Assembly (NCBI GenBank): GCA_034420475.1
Contig: DAOULH010000011.1
Location: 13,558-77,557, forward strand
Reading direction: 5' to 3'
Length of the DNA: 64,000 bases
Origin: Bin87 sp034420475
GTDB lineage: Bacteria; Chloroflexota; Dehalococcoidia; Lucifugimonadales; UBA3495
In this document: positions 16,923 to 25,984 of the stretch, one piece after another
How the letters are laid out: every line of letters starts with the position of its first letter
Numbering within the stretch: position 1 is the stretch's first letter
Position numbers and translations under genes: made by a program
The notes under the pieces: model-generated
Databases searched by the model: none
The model's input: the letters and a program-made list of their open reading frames with translations, nothing else
What the model was told of the DNA's origin: nothing

Positions 16923-17252
16923 ATGGCCTACGACGAATCGCTGGCCGCCCGGGTCAAGGAAACTCTTTCCGGACACCCTGATATTGCCGAGCGCAAGATG
17001 TTCGGAGGCTTGGCGTTCATGCTGGCCGGCAATATGTGCTGCTGCGTGACCGACCAGGGTTTGATGGTACGAGTTGGACCGGAGGGCTACGAGGAAGCGT
17101 TGGCCCTGCCCCACGCCGGCGTCATGTCCATGACCGGTCGACCGATGCGCGGCTGGGTGCTGGTGCAACCGGCAGGACTGGAGTCAGACGCCGGCTTGAA
17201 CCAGTGGGTAGGACGAGGCGCCGAGTTCGCCGCTACCCTGCCGGCGAAATAG
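16923..17252 (+). CDS. TfoX N-terminal domain protein
   Basis: A 109-aa protein made only of the TfoX/Sxy N-terminal domain: ERKMFGGLAFMLAGNMCCCV, LMVRVGPEGYEEAL, MTGRPMRGWVLV and QWVGRGAEFAATLPAK. In gamma-proteobacteria TfoX promotes competence-gene expression, but isolated N-terminal domains are common elsewhere and their role is unknown. The C-terminal TfoX domain is absent. Confidence 0.85.
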   Translation: MAYDESLAARVKETLSGHPDIAERKMFGGLAFMLAGNMCCCVTDQGLMVRVGPEGYEEALALPHAGVMSMTGRPMRGWVLVQPAGLESDAGLNQWVGRGAEFAATLPAK

Positions 17253-17264
17253 CATGTCCGGGTG

Positions 17265-17573
17265 TCAGTCGTCAGCGGGAGCCGGCGCCGCCGGTTCAGC
17301 GTTCGGCAACGGAACAATGGCCTGGCTGCCGTCGGCGTGCACGTGCCGGTAAAGCAAGCTGATTGCCTTCAACAACTCCTGGTGCCGGCGTTCATTGGCC
17401 TCTTCCATTTCTCGGAACCGCCGGTCAATATCCTTGTCCCGACGGTTAGTGTCGCGGATGTACCAGCCGACAATCAGAGATATGACCAGTGAAAAGTAGG
17501 CAAACCAGATGCCGGCGAAAATCCCCAGCACTTGCCACAGGTCTGAATACGTCACTAGGTTAGCGGTTTCCAC
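17265..17573 (-). CDS. Small membrane-anchored coiled-coil protein
   Basis: 102 aa. One strong transmembrane helix near residues 14-38 (LGIFAGIWFAYFSLVISLIV) is followed by a charged helix RDTNRRDKDIDRRFREMEEA and an Ala/Pro-rich tail. The topology resembles small bacterial inner-membrane proteins of unknown role. It is convergent with the TfoX gene and divergent from the amidohydrolase. Confidence 0.55.
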   Translation of the reverse strand: METANLVTYSDLWQVLGIFAGIWFAYFSLVISLIVGWYIRDTNRRDKDIDRRFREMEEANERRHQELLKAISLLYRHVHADGSQAIVPLPNAEPAAPAPADD

Positions 17574-17680
17574 TCATTCCCCGCTTGGCGTGGCTTATCG
17601 TTCTTCGCCCCGCCGGCTTCGCTTTATCGTATCATCACCTCGGCAACCGGACAATCGCCACACTGATGGAGAACCATCTG

Positions 17681-18526
17681 ATGCAAGCCATCGATATGCA
17701 CATCCACGTGCCCCGTGAACCGGGGCTGCCCGAGATCGAAATTGAGGCGGAACTGTTGCGTTACTTCCGGGCGCCGCCGCCGCCCACGGATCCGGCGGAG
17801 ATGGCCGACAAGTTCCGCGAACTGGACCTGTTCGGCGTGATTTTCTCGGTGGACACCACCACCAACACCGGCGAGAAACCGGACAGCAACGACTGGGTAG
17901 CCAGCATCGTCAACTCACACCCCGAGCAGTTCATGGGGTTCGCCTCGGTGGACCCGTGGTTGGGCAAGGCAGCCTGCTACGAGCTGGAGCGGTCGGTGAA
18001 GGAGCTTGGGCTGAAGGGGTTGAAACTGCATCCCATTCATCAGGCCTTTTTCCCCAACGACACAAAGTTTTACCCGTTATATGAGGTGGCCGACGGTCTG
18101 GGCATCCCGGTGCTGTTCCACTCCGGGTTCGCCGGCGCTGGCTCGGGCACGCCGGGCGGCAGCGGCCTCAAGCTGAAATACAGCCAACCCATACCCTGCT
18201 TTGACGACGTGGCCGCCGACTTCCCGAACATGACCATCATCATGGCCCACCCCGCCTGGCCCTGGATCGACGAGCAAATCGCCGTGGCCCTGCATAAATC
18301 CAACGTCTTCCTGGATCTGTCCGGCTGGATGCCCCGGTTCATACCGGAAACACTGATCCGGGAGACCAATACGCGGTTACAGGACAAGGTGATGTTCGGT
18401 TCCGACTACCCGTTCATCCAGCCGGACAACTGGCTGGCGGATTTCCAGAACCTCCAAATGCGCGACCACGTGATCCCCAAGGTGCTCCTGGAAAACGCCC
18501 GCCGCGCGCTCAACGTCCCCGCCTGA
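17681..18526 (+). CDS. Amidohydrolase family protein (amidohydrolase 2 type)
   Basis: About 281 aa. The ATG at 17681 is preferred because GGAG lies 9 nt upstream; ATG 17666 has no such site. AIDMHIHVP is the HxH metal motif, GLKLHPIHQAFFPND gives the next ligand, IPVLFHSGFAG supplies a His, MAHPAWPW a further His, and MFGSDYPF the catalytic Asp. This is the 2-pyrone-4,6-dicarboxylate hydrolase/ACMSD-like branch, which hydrolyses or decarboxylates aromatic-derived acids. The substrate is unknown. Confidence 0.85.
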   Translation: MQAIDMHIHVPREPGLPEIEIEAELLRYFRAPPPPTDPAEMADKFRELDLFGVIFSVDTTTNTGEKPDSNDWVASIVNSHPEQFMGFASVDPWLGKAACYELERSVKELGLKGLKLHPIHQAFFPNDTKFYPLYEVADGLGIPVLFHSGFAGAGSGTPGGSGLKLKYSQPIPCFDDVAADFPNMTIIMAHPAWPWIDEQIAVALHKSNVFLDLSGWMPRFIPETLIRETNTRLQDKVMFGSDYPFIQPDNWLADFQNLQMRDHVIPKVLLENARRALNVPA

Positions 18527-18668
18527 TTGCAGTGCCGCGAGTTTCGGGTGCATCCCGGCCCGGGTAAGACCGGGTTGCGTGAAGTCGGCGGAGCCTGAAT
18601 GGTCAGGCAATCCCCACGGCGAGGCCGGGCGTATGCGGTATGGAATACCAAGATTAGAGGTTGCCACC

Positions 18669-20135
18669 ATGACGAAATGGGTCGCCGCCATCGCCATCCT
18701 GCTCATTATTGTCGGTTCGTTCGCTTTCGAGGCGAGAAGCGCCGATGCCCAACAGGCGATCACCGTCACCGAACAGGGCGTCGAAAACCAGTTTCCCGAT
18801 GGCTTGCGCTTCTACCTGCAAGCCGAAAGCTCCAGTCCGATTGAGGAAATCCGCGTCTACGTCCGCAAGCTGGGTCAGTCCAGCCGCAGCGTGTATCGCA
18901 CCGTGGAGTTTGAGCCGGGCGAGCGCATCTCCGGCGAGGCCCTGTTCCAGAGCAAGACGGCCAACGAGTTTATACCCGCGGGAACCCGGCTTTCGTATTA
19001 CTTTGACATCCGCACGGCCGATGGGCAAAGGCTGGAAACCGAGCCGGACGTCCTGGTGTACCTGAACCGCGGCCTGGACTGGGATAAGGTTTCTGATGAC
19101 CTGATCAACGTCTACTACTACCGTCATACGAGTCAATCGGAGGAGCGGGCCCAACAGGTGCTGGAGGTCGCCGCGGACACCTACGCCCACATGGGGCCGA
19201 TCTTGGGCGTGGAGTTGACCGAGCCCATGAACCTGGTGGTCTATTCGGACTACGCAGACATGCGCGTCGCCCTGCCACCCAAGTCCCGGGTGGCTGCGCA
19301 ACAACTGCGCACCCTGGGCCAGGCGTTCACCAACGAGCGGACGTTGTTGGTCGATGGATCCAACGACGTGTTTATCGGCGACAATATACTGAGCACCACG
19401 GCCCACGAGTTCACGCACCTGCTGGTGGCAGACGCCGCGGGAACCGCCTTCGGCCAGGTTCACGTGTGGTTGAACGAAGGCCTGGCGGTGTATTCGGAAG
19501 GCGAGGACAACACGGATTTTGGCCGGTTCGTGAACACCGCCATACGCAACGACGCTGTGCCGCCGCTGGCCAGCCTGCGCACCTACTCCGGCACACCCGA
19601 GGAAACGCTGCGCAACTACGGTTTGGGCCACTCTGTGGTGACGTACATGCTAGACACTTACGGCACGGAGAAAATGACCCGGCTGTTTGACGCCATCCGC
19701 ACCATGCACAACTTCGAAAAGTCGTTGGAAGCGGCCTACGGGCTCACCATCATAGAACTGGACAACGAGTGGAGGGAATCGCTGGGCCTGTCCCCGCGCG
19801 AATTGTCCACGCCGGTGTTGCCGGCTTTCCAGGCGATACCCACCCGTCGCCCGACACCGACACCCGCGGGGTTGGCTCAGCAGGCCCCGGCGCCTCAGGC
19901 CCCGGCGTCGCCGACTGCTGCGCCCGTGCCCACCAGCGAACCGGCGCCCACGTACACACCCATGCCGGCTCCCACCACCACAACGCCGTCCACAACGCCG
20001 TCCGGAGGCGGCTGCAGCGCGCCGCCTCCGGGACCAACGAGCCGGAACCTTCCCACGGAACTGGCGTCGGCCGCGCTGCTGGCCGGGCCGCTGGGGCTGC
20101 TGGCTTTGGGTGCAGCACGGCGGCGACGGCGGTGA
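18669..20135 (+). CDS. Secreted gluzincin peptidase (peptidase MA-like) with C-terminal sorting-like tail
   Basis: 488 aa from the ATG at 18669, which gives a signal peptide (KWVAAIAILLIIVGSFAF, then ARSADAQQA). A beta-rich region (residues 30-150) precedes the catalytic domain. H246-EFTH-250 binds zinc, and WLNEGLAVYSEGE about 20 residues later supplies the third ligand Glu. A Pro/Thr/Ala linker follows, then GGGCSAPPP, a hydrophobic helix, and the terminal ARRRRR. This ending resembles MYXO-CTERM/GlyGly-CTERM-like sorting tails. It likely acts on proteins or peptidoglycan at the cell surface. Confidence 0.78.
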   Translation: MTKWVAAIAILLIIVGSFAFEARSADAQQAITVTEQGVENQFPDGLRFYLQAESSSPIEEIRVYVRKLGQSSRSVYRTVEFEPGERISGEALFQSKTANEFIPAGTRLSYYFDIRTADGQRLETEPDVLVYLNRGLDWDKVSDDLINVYYYRHTSQSEERAQQVLEVAADTYAHMGPILGVELTEPMNLVVYSDYADMRVALPPKSRVAAQQLRTLGQAFTNERTLLVDGSNDVFIGDNILSTTAHEFTHLLVADAAGTAFGQVHVWLNEGLAVYSEGEDNTDFGRFVNTAIRNDAVPPLASLRTYSGTPEETLRNYGLGHSVVTYMLDTYGTEKMTRLFDAIRTMHNFEKSLEAAYGLTIIELDNEWRESLGLSPRELSTPVLPAFQAIPTRRPTPTPAGLAQQAPAPQAPASPTAAPVPTSEPAPTYTPMPAPTTTTPSTTPSGGGCSAPPPGPTSRNLPTELASAALLAGPLGLLALGAARRRRR

Positions 20136-20211
20136 GCGGAAACAACTGACCAACTGAACCAGAACATTGTCTGACCGGGGGTTCTTCCCCGCCGGCCCAG
20201 GAGGTATTGAT

Positions 20212-21192
20212 ATGCGCGCAGTCTGGTATGAGGAAAACGGTGACGCCTCAGTGTTGCAAGTAGGCGAGATGCCTGACCCGGAGCCAGGGCCCGGCGAGGT
20301 GCGGATTCGGGTGGTCACGTCGGGAGTGAACCCGTCGGACTGGAAACGGCGTCAGGGCACGTCCGCTCGGATCAGCCACCCTCGCATCATCCCCAACCAG
20401 GACGGCGGCGGCATCATCGACATGGTCGGTGACGGCGTGCCCGAGAGTCGCATCGGCGAGCGGGTATGGCTCTACCAGTCGCAGTTCGGGAGAGCATTTG
20501 GCACGGCGGCGGAGTACACGGTGCAGCCGTCGAACCGGGCCGTCCGGATGCCGGACAACGTGGACTTCACGCTGGCGGCCGGCCTGGGTGTGCCCGCCCT
20601 CACCGCGCACCGCTGCGTGTTCGCCGACGGGCCGTTGGGCGGCAAGACCGTCCTGGTGCCCGGAGGCGCGGGCGCCGTGGGCAACATGGCGCTGCAAATG
20701 GCGAAACTCGGCGGCGCCGAACGCATCATCAGCACCGTGAGCGGCGACGCCAAGGCCGAAATCGCCCGGCAGGCCGGCGCGCAGCACACCGTCAACTACC
20801 GCGCCGAGGACACGGCGGCGCGTATCCTGGAAATCACCGACGGCGCAGGAGTCGACCTGATCGTCGAGGTGGACTACTCCGGCAACTTCGCCGTGAGCCA
20901 GCGGATCATCAAGCGGGGCGGCAGCATCGCCATCTACGCCGCCGGAGACGGGCCGGCGCCTCCCTTCGAGTTCCCCGTAAGCAACGTCAACGTTCGCCAC
21001 GTCCTGGTCTACGACATGCCCGAGGAAGCCAAGACTACCGGGGTCGAAGACACCAACCGCTGGCTGGCATCCGGAGAACTCGTAGGAATGGACGGCCCCC
21101 ACTTCCCGCTGGAAGACACCGCCGGCGCCCACGAAGCAGTCCGCGCGGCCATCGTCGGCAAGGTGGTGATCGACGTCAGCGACGGCAAGTGA
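20212..21192 (+). CDS. Zinc-independent quinone oxidoreductase (MDR family)
   Basis: 326 aa from the ATG at 20212, preceded by GGAGG. MRAVWYEENGDASVLQVGE is the quinone oxidoreductase start. Also visible are VNPSDWKRRQG, a GroES-like domain without the zinc cysteines, and the nucleotide-binding VLVPGGAGAVGNMALQMAK. It likely reduces quinones or enones with NADPH. It stands alone on the plus strand. Confidence 0.88.
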   Translation: MRAVWYEENGDASVLQVGEMPDPEPGPGEVRIRVVTSGVNPSDWKRRQGTSARISHPRIIPNQDGGGIIDMVGDGVPESRIGERVWLYQSQFGRAFGTAAEYTVQPSNRAVRMPDNVDFTLAAGLGVPALTAHRCVFADGPLGGKTVLVPGGAGAVGNMALQMAKLGGAERIISTVSGDAKAEIARQAGAQHTVNYRAEDTAARILEITDGAGVDLIVEVDYSGNFAVSQRIIKRGGSIAIYAAGDGPAPPFEFPVSNVNVRHVLVYDMPEEAKTTGVEDTNRWLASGELVGMDGPHFPLEDTAGAHEAVRAAIVGKVVIDVSDGK

Positions 21193-21237
21193 TCGTCGGG
21201 CTTGCCCCACTGTGGAGCCGAAAGCCGGACCAATCGT

Positions 21238-21705
21238 CTAGCGATTTTCGAACCGGGCGGGCCGCTCCACCATCGCCCGCTCCAGGGCAACCTTCAGCCG
21301 CTCGCTGAAGAACCGGCTGGTGGACGATATGATGCGGTGTTCCTGGCGGTCCTCCCGCTGAGTGGGCAGCGTCACGATGACGTGGTACACCTTGAACTTG
21401 TTGGACCGGATGCGATTGCTCCACCAGGTCACCGCCACCGCCATCAGCACCACTAAGATCCCCATGGTCAGCCAGGCGCCGGCGAACCCGCCCACCGCGG
21501 CCACGGCGAACCCGATGATTCCGCCGCCGCCCACGGTGCGCCACCAGCGGATCGGCGGCCGGTCCGATTCCTCCTCGACGATCTCCATGTCAACGGCAAG
21601 GATGTCCTCGATGCGGTACTCCTTGCCTTCGGGCTCGATGAACCGCTCGTAGGTGACGAGCACTCCGTGCTCTCTGAACAGGACCCGGTCTTTCGATACC
21701 GCCAT
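21238..21705 (-). CDS. Two-TM membrane protein, DUF6232-like
   Basis: 155 aa. The N-terminal part reads VLFREHGVLVTYERFIEPEG-EYRIEDILAVDME, followed by a double hydrophobic stretch (GGGGIIGFAVAAVGG, then TMGILVVLMAVAVTW) and a cytosolic tail with HRIISSTSRFFSERLKVALERAM. The pattern resembles DUF6232-type proteins; the match is by eye. Role unknown. Confidence 0.5.
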   Translation of the reverse strand: MAVSKDRVLFREHGVLVTYERFIEPEGKEYRIEDILAVDMEIVEEESDRPPIRWWRTVGGGGIIGFAVAAVGGFAGAWLTMGILVVLMAVAVTWWSNRIRSNKFKVYHVIVTLPTQREDRQEHRIISSTSRFFSERLKVALERAMVERPARFENR

Positions 21706-21734
21706 GGGCCTTGCTCCTTCAGACTCCGGTACGG

Positions 21735-22505
21735 CTACTGCGCCGTGGTGCCGCCGTCGATCACCAGCTCCGACCCGGTCATGAACGACGACTCGTCCGA
21801 CGCCAGGAAGACGATGCCGTAGGCGATGTCATCGGCATTGCCCACCCTTCCCATGGGGATCTGCTCGTTGATCCAGGTGAAGTGCCGTTCGTTCTCGTAG
21901 CTGCGAGCCGTCAACGGGGTGCGGCAGTAACCGGGGTGAATGGAGTTGGCGCGGATATTATCCCCGGCATACTGGATGGCCGTGGACTTGGTCAAAAGGC
22001 GAATCGCGCCCTTGCCAGCATGATAGGCAGTTGACGTGGGGCTGCCCACCAGGCCGTAAATGGAGGAAATGTTGACGATGGAACCGCCCCCGGCCTTGAG
22101 CATCTCCGGAATGGCGCACTTGGTTCCCAGGAATGTGCCCTTGCCGTGAACGTCCATCTGCCCGTCCCACGCCTCTTCGGTGGTTTCTTCCACCGTGTAG
22201 CGGGCGCCGGAGCCGGCGTTATTCACCAGCACATCGAGCTTGCCGAACGCGGCCACGGTGGCGGCAACGGCATCGATCCAGTCCTGCTCCTGGGTCACGT
22301 CGAGCTTGACGAAGATGGCATCGCCGCCGGCGGCCCGGATCTGCTCGGCGGTGCGTTCGCCGCCCTCCGTGTTGATGTCGCCCAATACGACCCTGGCGCC
22401 CTCGCGGCAAAACATACGCGCCGCCGCCCCGCCAAAGCCCATCAACTCGCCCTCTACACCGCTGGCGGCTCCACTGATGAGCGCAACCTTGCCTTCCAAT
22501 CGCAT
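21735..22505 (-). CDS. SDR family oxidoreductase
   Basis: A 256-aa classical short-chain dehydrogenase. ALISGAASGVEGELMGFGG is a modified Rossmann motif with an insertion between the glycines. LDVLVNNAGSG is standard. Ser of ISSIYG, Tyr and Lys of TAYHAGKGAI form the catalytic set, and SEFVIDGG-type sequence (GSELVIDGGTTAQ) ends it. It probably oxidises or reduces a hydroxyl/keto substrate with NAD(P)H. It is divergent from the MBL gene. Confidence 0.88.
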   Translation of the reverse strand: MRLEGKVALISGAASGVEGELMGFGGAAARMFCREGARVVLGDINTEGGERTAEQIRAAGGDAIFVKLDVTQEQDWIDAVAATVAAFGKLDVLVNNAGSGARYTVEETTEEAWDGQMDVHGKGTFLGTKCAIPEMLKAGGGSIVNISSIYGLVGSPTSTAYHAGKGAIRLLTKSTAIQYAGDNIRANSIHPGYCRTPLTARSYENERHFTWINEQIPMGRVGNADDIAYGIVFLASDESSFMTGSELVIDGGTTAQ

Positions 22506-22646
22506 CGTGCAACCTCCTGCCTTCGACGTCTTGCCTGTCGGACGCCGGCATTATAGCAGGGGTAACTGCGGTTTCAGGGCCGGCGCCACAGCTACGGGCA
22601 AGACGGCTATCGGCGCCGCCCTGCCCCGCGGAGACTGCCAAGCGGT

Positions 22647-22678
22647 TATAATGCGCGCCGTATAGTATTGAATACTAT
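22647..22678 (+). promoter_or_regulatory. -10 element with adjacent palindrome upstream of the MBL gene
   Basis: TATAAT at 22647-22652 is followed 9 nt later by a perfect 17-bp palindrome, ATAGTATT-G-AATACTAT (22662-22678). This lies 31 nt before the MBL-hydrolase start and near the transcription start, a typical place for a repressor operator. Confidence 0.5.
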
Positions 22679-22708
22679 TGCCGCTCCCGCGCCAGGAGGA
22701 ACCCTCAA

Positions 22709-23842
22709 ATGCCCGACTACTTCACCGAGATCGATGTCCTCCGTAACGGCGACTCCGCCGGCAACGGCATGACCCTGCGGCTGACCGATGGGTACGGGCG
22801 AACCATTCACACCGTCGCCGTCCCCCAGGAAGGGCACTCCCATACCGGTCCGACCTGGGCGTACATCTTCGAGAACGAAGGACTCACGCTCATCGATCCC
22901 GGGGCGGAAGCATCTTTCCACCTGCTGCAGTCCGGTATGGCCCTGGGCGGGCTGGAAGTGCGGGACATCGAGCGGGTGATCATCACCCACGGCCACGCCG
23001 ACCACGACGGCGGTGTGGCCCGCGTCATCGAGCAGTCGGGAGCCGAGCTGTGGGCGCACGACATCTACCAGCCACTGCTGCCCTTTGACCCCAGGGACCT
23101 GCAAATGGCCACCAATTCGCCGATCAAAGAGGCCATGTGGACCACAGCGCGAGCCAATGGGTTCGCGCATTCCGATTCCGAAGAGCGCCAACGCTACATG
23201 GCTTCCCGTCGCACTCACCACGTCGGTCACCCGATAACGCACGGCGAGCAGCAGGGCATCCTGACCTACATGCACGCCCCCGGTCACTCGCCCGACGAAA
23301 TCTGCGCCGTCATCGGCAACGGGACGGGCAGCGACATCGTCTTCACCGGCGATCACGTGCTCCCTGAAATCAGCCCCCATCCCACCATGAAGACCGATTA
23401 CAGCGGCGAGGTGCGCCGCAACCTGCCCCTTCACTACCAGGACCCCGACGACTCCTACGGCTTGCTGACCTACCTGCGCTCACTGCAGCGGGTGGCCGAC
23501 CTGGGAACCGAGGTGGCGATCCTGCCGGCCCACCGGCTCTACAACAACCACAAGTTCAACTTCCAGACCGCGCAACGGGCCTCCGACCTGATCCGGTTCC
23601 ATGCCCGCCGGCTGGGCCGCATCCTGGTTACGGCCGGCCCGGAACCCCAGCCCCTGGAAGACGTGACCCGCCGGACCTTCGAGCGCCGCAAGCTGGAAGG
23701 CGGCAACTTCTTCGCCGCCCTCACGGAAGTAGTCGCCCACGTGGAACTCCTGGAAGACTCCGGCGACCTGGAGATCACGGATGAACTGCGCCTGCGTCGC
23801 ACCGGCCGGGAGAACTACCAGGAGCTACTGCGGGCGCTGTAA
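22709..23842 (+). CDS. MBL-fold metallo-hydrolase
   Basis: A 377-aa metallo-beta-lactamase-fold protein. H94-GHADHDGG (HxHxDH) binds two metals, MHAPGHSPDEICA and VFTGDHVLPEISPH supply further ligands. The C-terminal half carries LPAHRLYNNHKF and a winged-helix-like tail, as in LACTB2/MBL hydrolases of thioesters or RNA. A GGAGGA ribosome site precedes the ATG. A palindromic candidate operator lies just upstream. Confidence 0.88.
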   Translation: MPDYFTEIDVLRNGDSAGNGMTLRLTDGYGRTIHTVAVPQEGHSHTGPTWAYIFENEGLTLIDPGAEASFHLLQSGMALGGLEVRDIERVIITHGHADHDGGVARVIEQSGAELWAHDIYQPLLPFDPRDLQMATNSPIKEAMWTTARANGFAHSDSEERQRYMASRRTHHVGHPITHGEQQGILTYMHAPGHSPDEICAVIGNGTGSDIVFTGDHVLPEISPHPTMKTDYSGEVRRNLPLHYQDPDDSYGLLTYLRSLQRVADLGTEVAILPAHRLYNNHKFNFQTAQRASDLIRFHARRLGRILVTAGPEPQPLEDVTRRTFERRKLEGGNFFAALTEVVAHVELLEDSGDLEITDELRLRRTGRENYQELLRAL

Positions 23843-23856
23843 CGGGAACGATAACC

Positions 23857-24261
23857 ATGCCTCAGATGTCCCCCATGCAACCATACGATGAACTCATTGA
23901 GACCATCGAAGACTACCGCCTCCAGTCTCGCGAGTTTCTGGAGCGCAGCCGCCGCTACCTGGCCGACGACGACCTGCATCAGGCTTCGGAAAAAGGCTGG
24001 GGCGCCGCAGCCTGGATGGCCAAGGCCGTGGCAACCGCCCAAGAGTGGCAATACGACAAGCACGAGCATTTCGGCGAAGTGCTCTATCAGGCGGGCAAGC
24101 TAACCGGAGACGACCGGATACGGTCCCTACGGGCTATCGCCAACAGCCTCCACGGCAACTTCTACCAGCGCAAGCGGTTCCTGCATTCTGACGACATCGC
24201 TGATTCGCTGGACGAAGTAGCAATTCTGCTGGACTTGCTGGAGCCGCTGACGCACCGCTGA
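23857..24261 (+). CDS. PaREP1/HEPN-like family protein, copy 3
   Basis: 134 aa. It shares the blocks ADDDLHQASEKGWGAAAWMAKAVA and NSLHGNFYQ with the pair at 10798 and 11253, but has a different N-terminus (YDELIETIEDYRLQSREFLE). It starts 15 nt after the MBL gene and may be co-transcribed with it and the SDR that follows. Function unknown. Confidence 0.6.
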   Translation: MPQMSPMQPYDELIETIEDYRLQSREFLERSRRYLADDDLHQASEKGWGAAAWMAKAVATAQEWQYDKHEHFGEVLYQAGKLTGDDRIRSLRAIANSLHGNFYQRKRFLHSDDIADSLDEVAILLDLLEPLTHR

Positions 24262-24286
24262 ACCCCATTACACGGAGAGGATCATT

Positions 24287-25069
24287 ATGTCTCTGGAAGG
24301 AAAAGTTGCCCTGGTCACCGGCGCCGGGCGCGGCATGGGTCGAGCAACGGCGCTGGCATTGGCAGGCGACGGGGCTGATGTTGCCGTCACCGACATTCTG
24401 GCGGACGCCGTGGAAGAAACGTCCACCGACGTCCGGGCCACGGGACGCAACAGCGTTGCCATCGCGGCCGACATCGGCGATGGCGCCGACATTGACCGGG
24501 TGATCGCCGACACCGTGAGCGCGTTGGGGCGGGTGGACATCCTGGTCAACAACGCCGGAGTCACCCGCTACCTCGACATCATGGACATCACCGAGGAGGA
24601 CTGGGACCGCATCCACCGGGTGAACGCCCGCGGTGCGTTCTTCGTCATGCAGCGCACCGCCCGCCAGATGATCGACCAGGGCGGCGGCGGGCGCATCGTC
24701 AACATCGCCTCCATCGCCGGCAAGGGTTATCGCGGCACCTCCAACGCGGCCTACGCCGCCAGCAAGGGCGCCGTCATATCCATGACGCTCATCGCGGCGC
24801 ACCAGTTGGCGCGGTACGACATCAACGTCAACGCCATCTGCCCCGGCTCGACCATCACGGCCATGTCCACCAGCACCATGGAGCAGCGCGCGGCCGAGAT
24901 GGGCATATCCGTGGACGAGTTGCAGTCCCAACGGGCGTCCAACATCCCCATCGGCCGCGCCAACGAGCCGGAAGACATCGCGGCCATGGCCGCGTTCCTC
25001 GCCAGCCCGGGCGCGCGGAACATCACTGGCCAGACCATCAACGTGGACGGCGGGCTGGTGATGCACTAG
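24287..25069 (+). CDS. SDR family oxidoreductase (FabG-like)
   Basis: 260 aa. The typical cofactor motif VTGAGRGMGRATA, VDILVNNAGVTRY, Ser in NIASIAG, then Y and K of NAAYAASKGAVISM form the full catalytic set. GQTINVDGGLVMH ends the protein. It likely reduces a 3-keto or keto group with NAD(P)H. A GGAGAGG ribosome site precedes the ATG. Confidence 0.9.
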   Translation: MSLEGKVALVTGAGRGMGRATALALAGDGADVAVTDILADAVEETSTDVRATGRNSVAIAADIGDGADIDRVIADTVSALGRVDILVNNAGVTRYLDIMDITEEDWDRIHRVNARGAFFVMQRTARQMIDQGGGGRIVNIASIAGKGYRGTSNAAYAASKGAVISMTLIAAHQLARYDINVNAICPGSTITAMSTSTMEQRAAEMGISVDELQSQRASNIPIGRANEPEDIAAMAAFLASPGARNITGQTINVDGGLVMH

Positions 25070-25140
25070 ACCCGCGCTCGCCCTTATCCCGACGAGCCAG
25101 CAGCCAAATAATCTTACGCGAATACGCCCCGTTTCCAGGA

Positions 25141-25914
25141 TCAGGACACCAGCACGGCCGGGCGGGATTCCGTTGTCAGTTGCGCCTCCAGCTCAGCGGT
25201 GCGGCGCGCCATCGCATCCAGATCGGCGCTGAATTGCGCCAGCGTATCGGCGTGCTCCTGGCGAGCCCGGCGCACCTTCTTCAACTCGCGATAGACGGCC
25301 CAAGCCGTCAAGAGGGGACCGATTACCAGCCCCACTATCGAGATCGCCCCCAGCGCAAAGCGGACCCCAGTGCCGGCAGCAATCGACCCCGTGGCGCCCC
25401 CGCCGGCGGCGGCAAACCTGGGCACAAATCCGACAACGCGAGGGCCGAAAGCCAGGAAACGGCTCGTCACCGGACTCGCCAGGCGCAGGATGCTGCCGGA
25501 GGAAGTTTTCCATACGGTAGAGGCGGCAAAGCTGGCGCCGTAGCGACCCACAATAAAGGCCGACGATCCTCGGGGCGCCCGGTGCAACAGCGATTGTTTG
25601 TTCCGGAAGGGGAGACTCAGCGGTATGCGGAATAGACGCTTGACCTTGGCATCGGGTTCCGGTTGAGGCTGCAAAACCTCCGGCAGGGGCGGGTCCGGCA
25701 AGCCAAGTTCGGCGCACAGCTGGCACTGATGCTGGTACTCAACCTGCATCGATTCAACGTGCTCCTGTCGGGCCAGATCCAGTTCCCGATGCAGTCGGGT
25801 CAATTGGCGGTGGGCGCGTACCTTGACCACGGCCTGGATCACCGCGCAGATGCCGGCCATGACTATGGCCGCGATGATGGACGTGGTGAGAACCGTTACG
25901 ATATTCGAGCCCAT
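25141..25914 (-). CDS. Hypothetical membrane protein with terminal coiled coil
   Basis: About 257 aa from the ATG at 25914 (start uncertain). An N-terminal transmembrane helix (VTVLTTSIIAAIVMAGICAV) leads into a charged helix HRQLTRLHRELDLARQEHVE, then a Pro-rich link. The middle region holds basic and Ala/Gly-rich hydrophobic stretches, and RFALGAISIVGLVIGPLLTAW is a second membrane segment. A coiled coil KKVRRARQEHADTLAQFSAD follows. No known family is recognised. Confidence 0.45.
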   Translation of the reverse strand: MGSNIVTVLTTSIIAAIVMAGICAVIQAVVKVRAHRQLTRLHRELDLARQEHVESMQVEYQHQCQLCAELGLPDPPLPEVLQPQPEPDAKVKRLFRIPLSLPFRNKQSLLHRAPRGSSAFIVGRYGASFAASTVWKTSSGSILRLASPVTSRFLAFGPRVVGFVPRFAAAGGGATGSIAAGTGVRFALGAISIVGLVIGPLLTAWAVYRELKKVRRARQEHADTLAQFSADLDAMARRTAELEAQLTTESRPAVLVS

Positions 25915-25984
25915 GACGTGCAGATAATTTGACCTCGGGAATATAGTACAGGTTATCACCGGCCGACACCGGCAGCGCTGGGCA

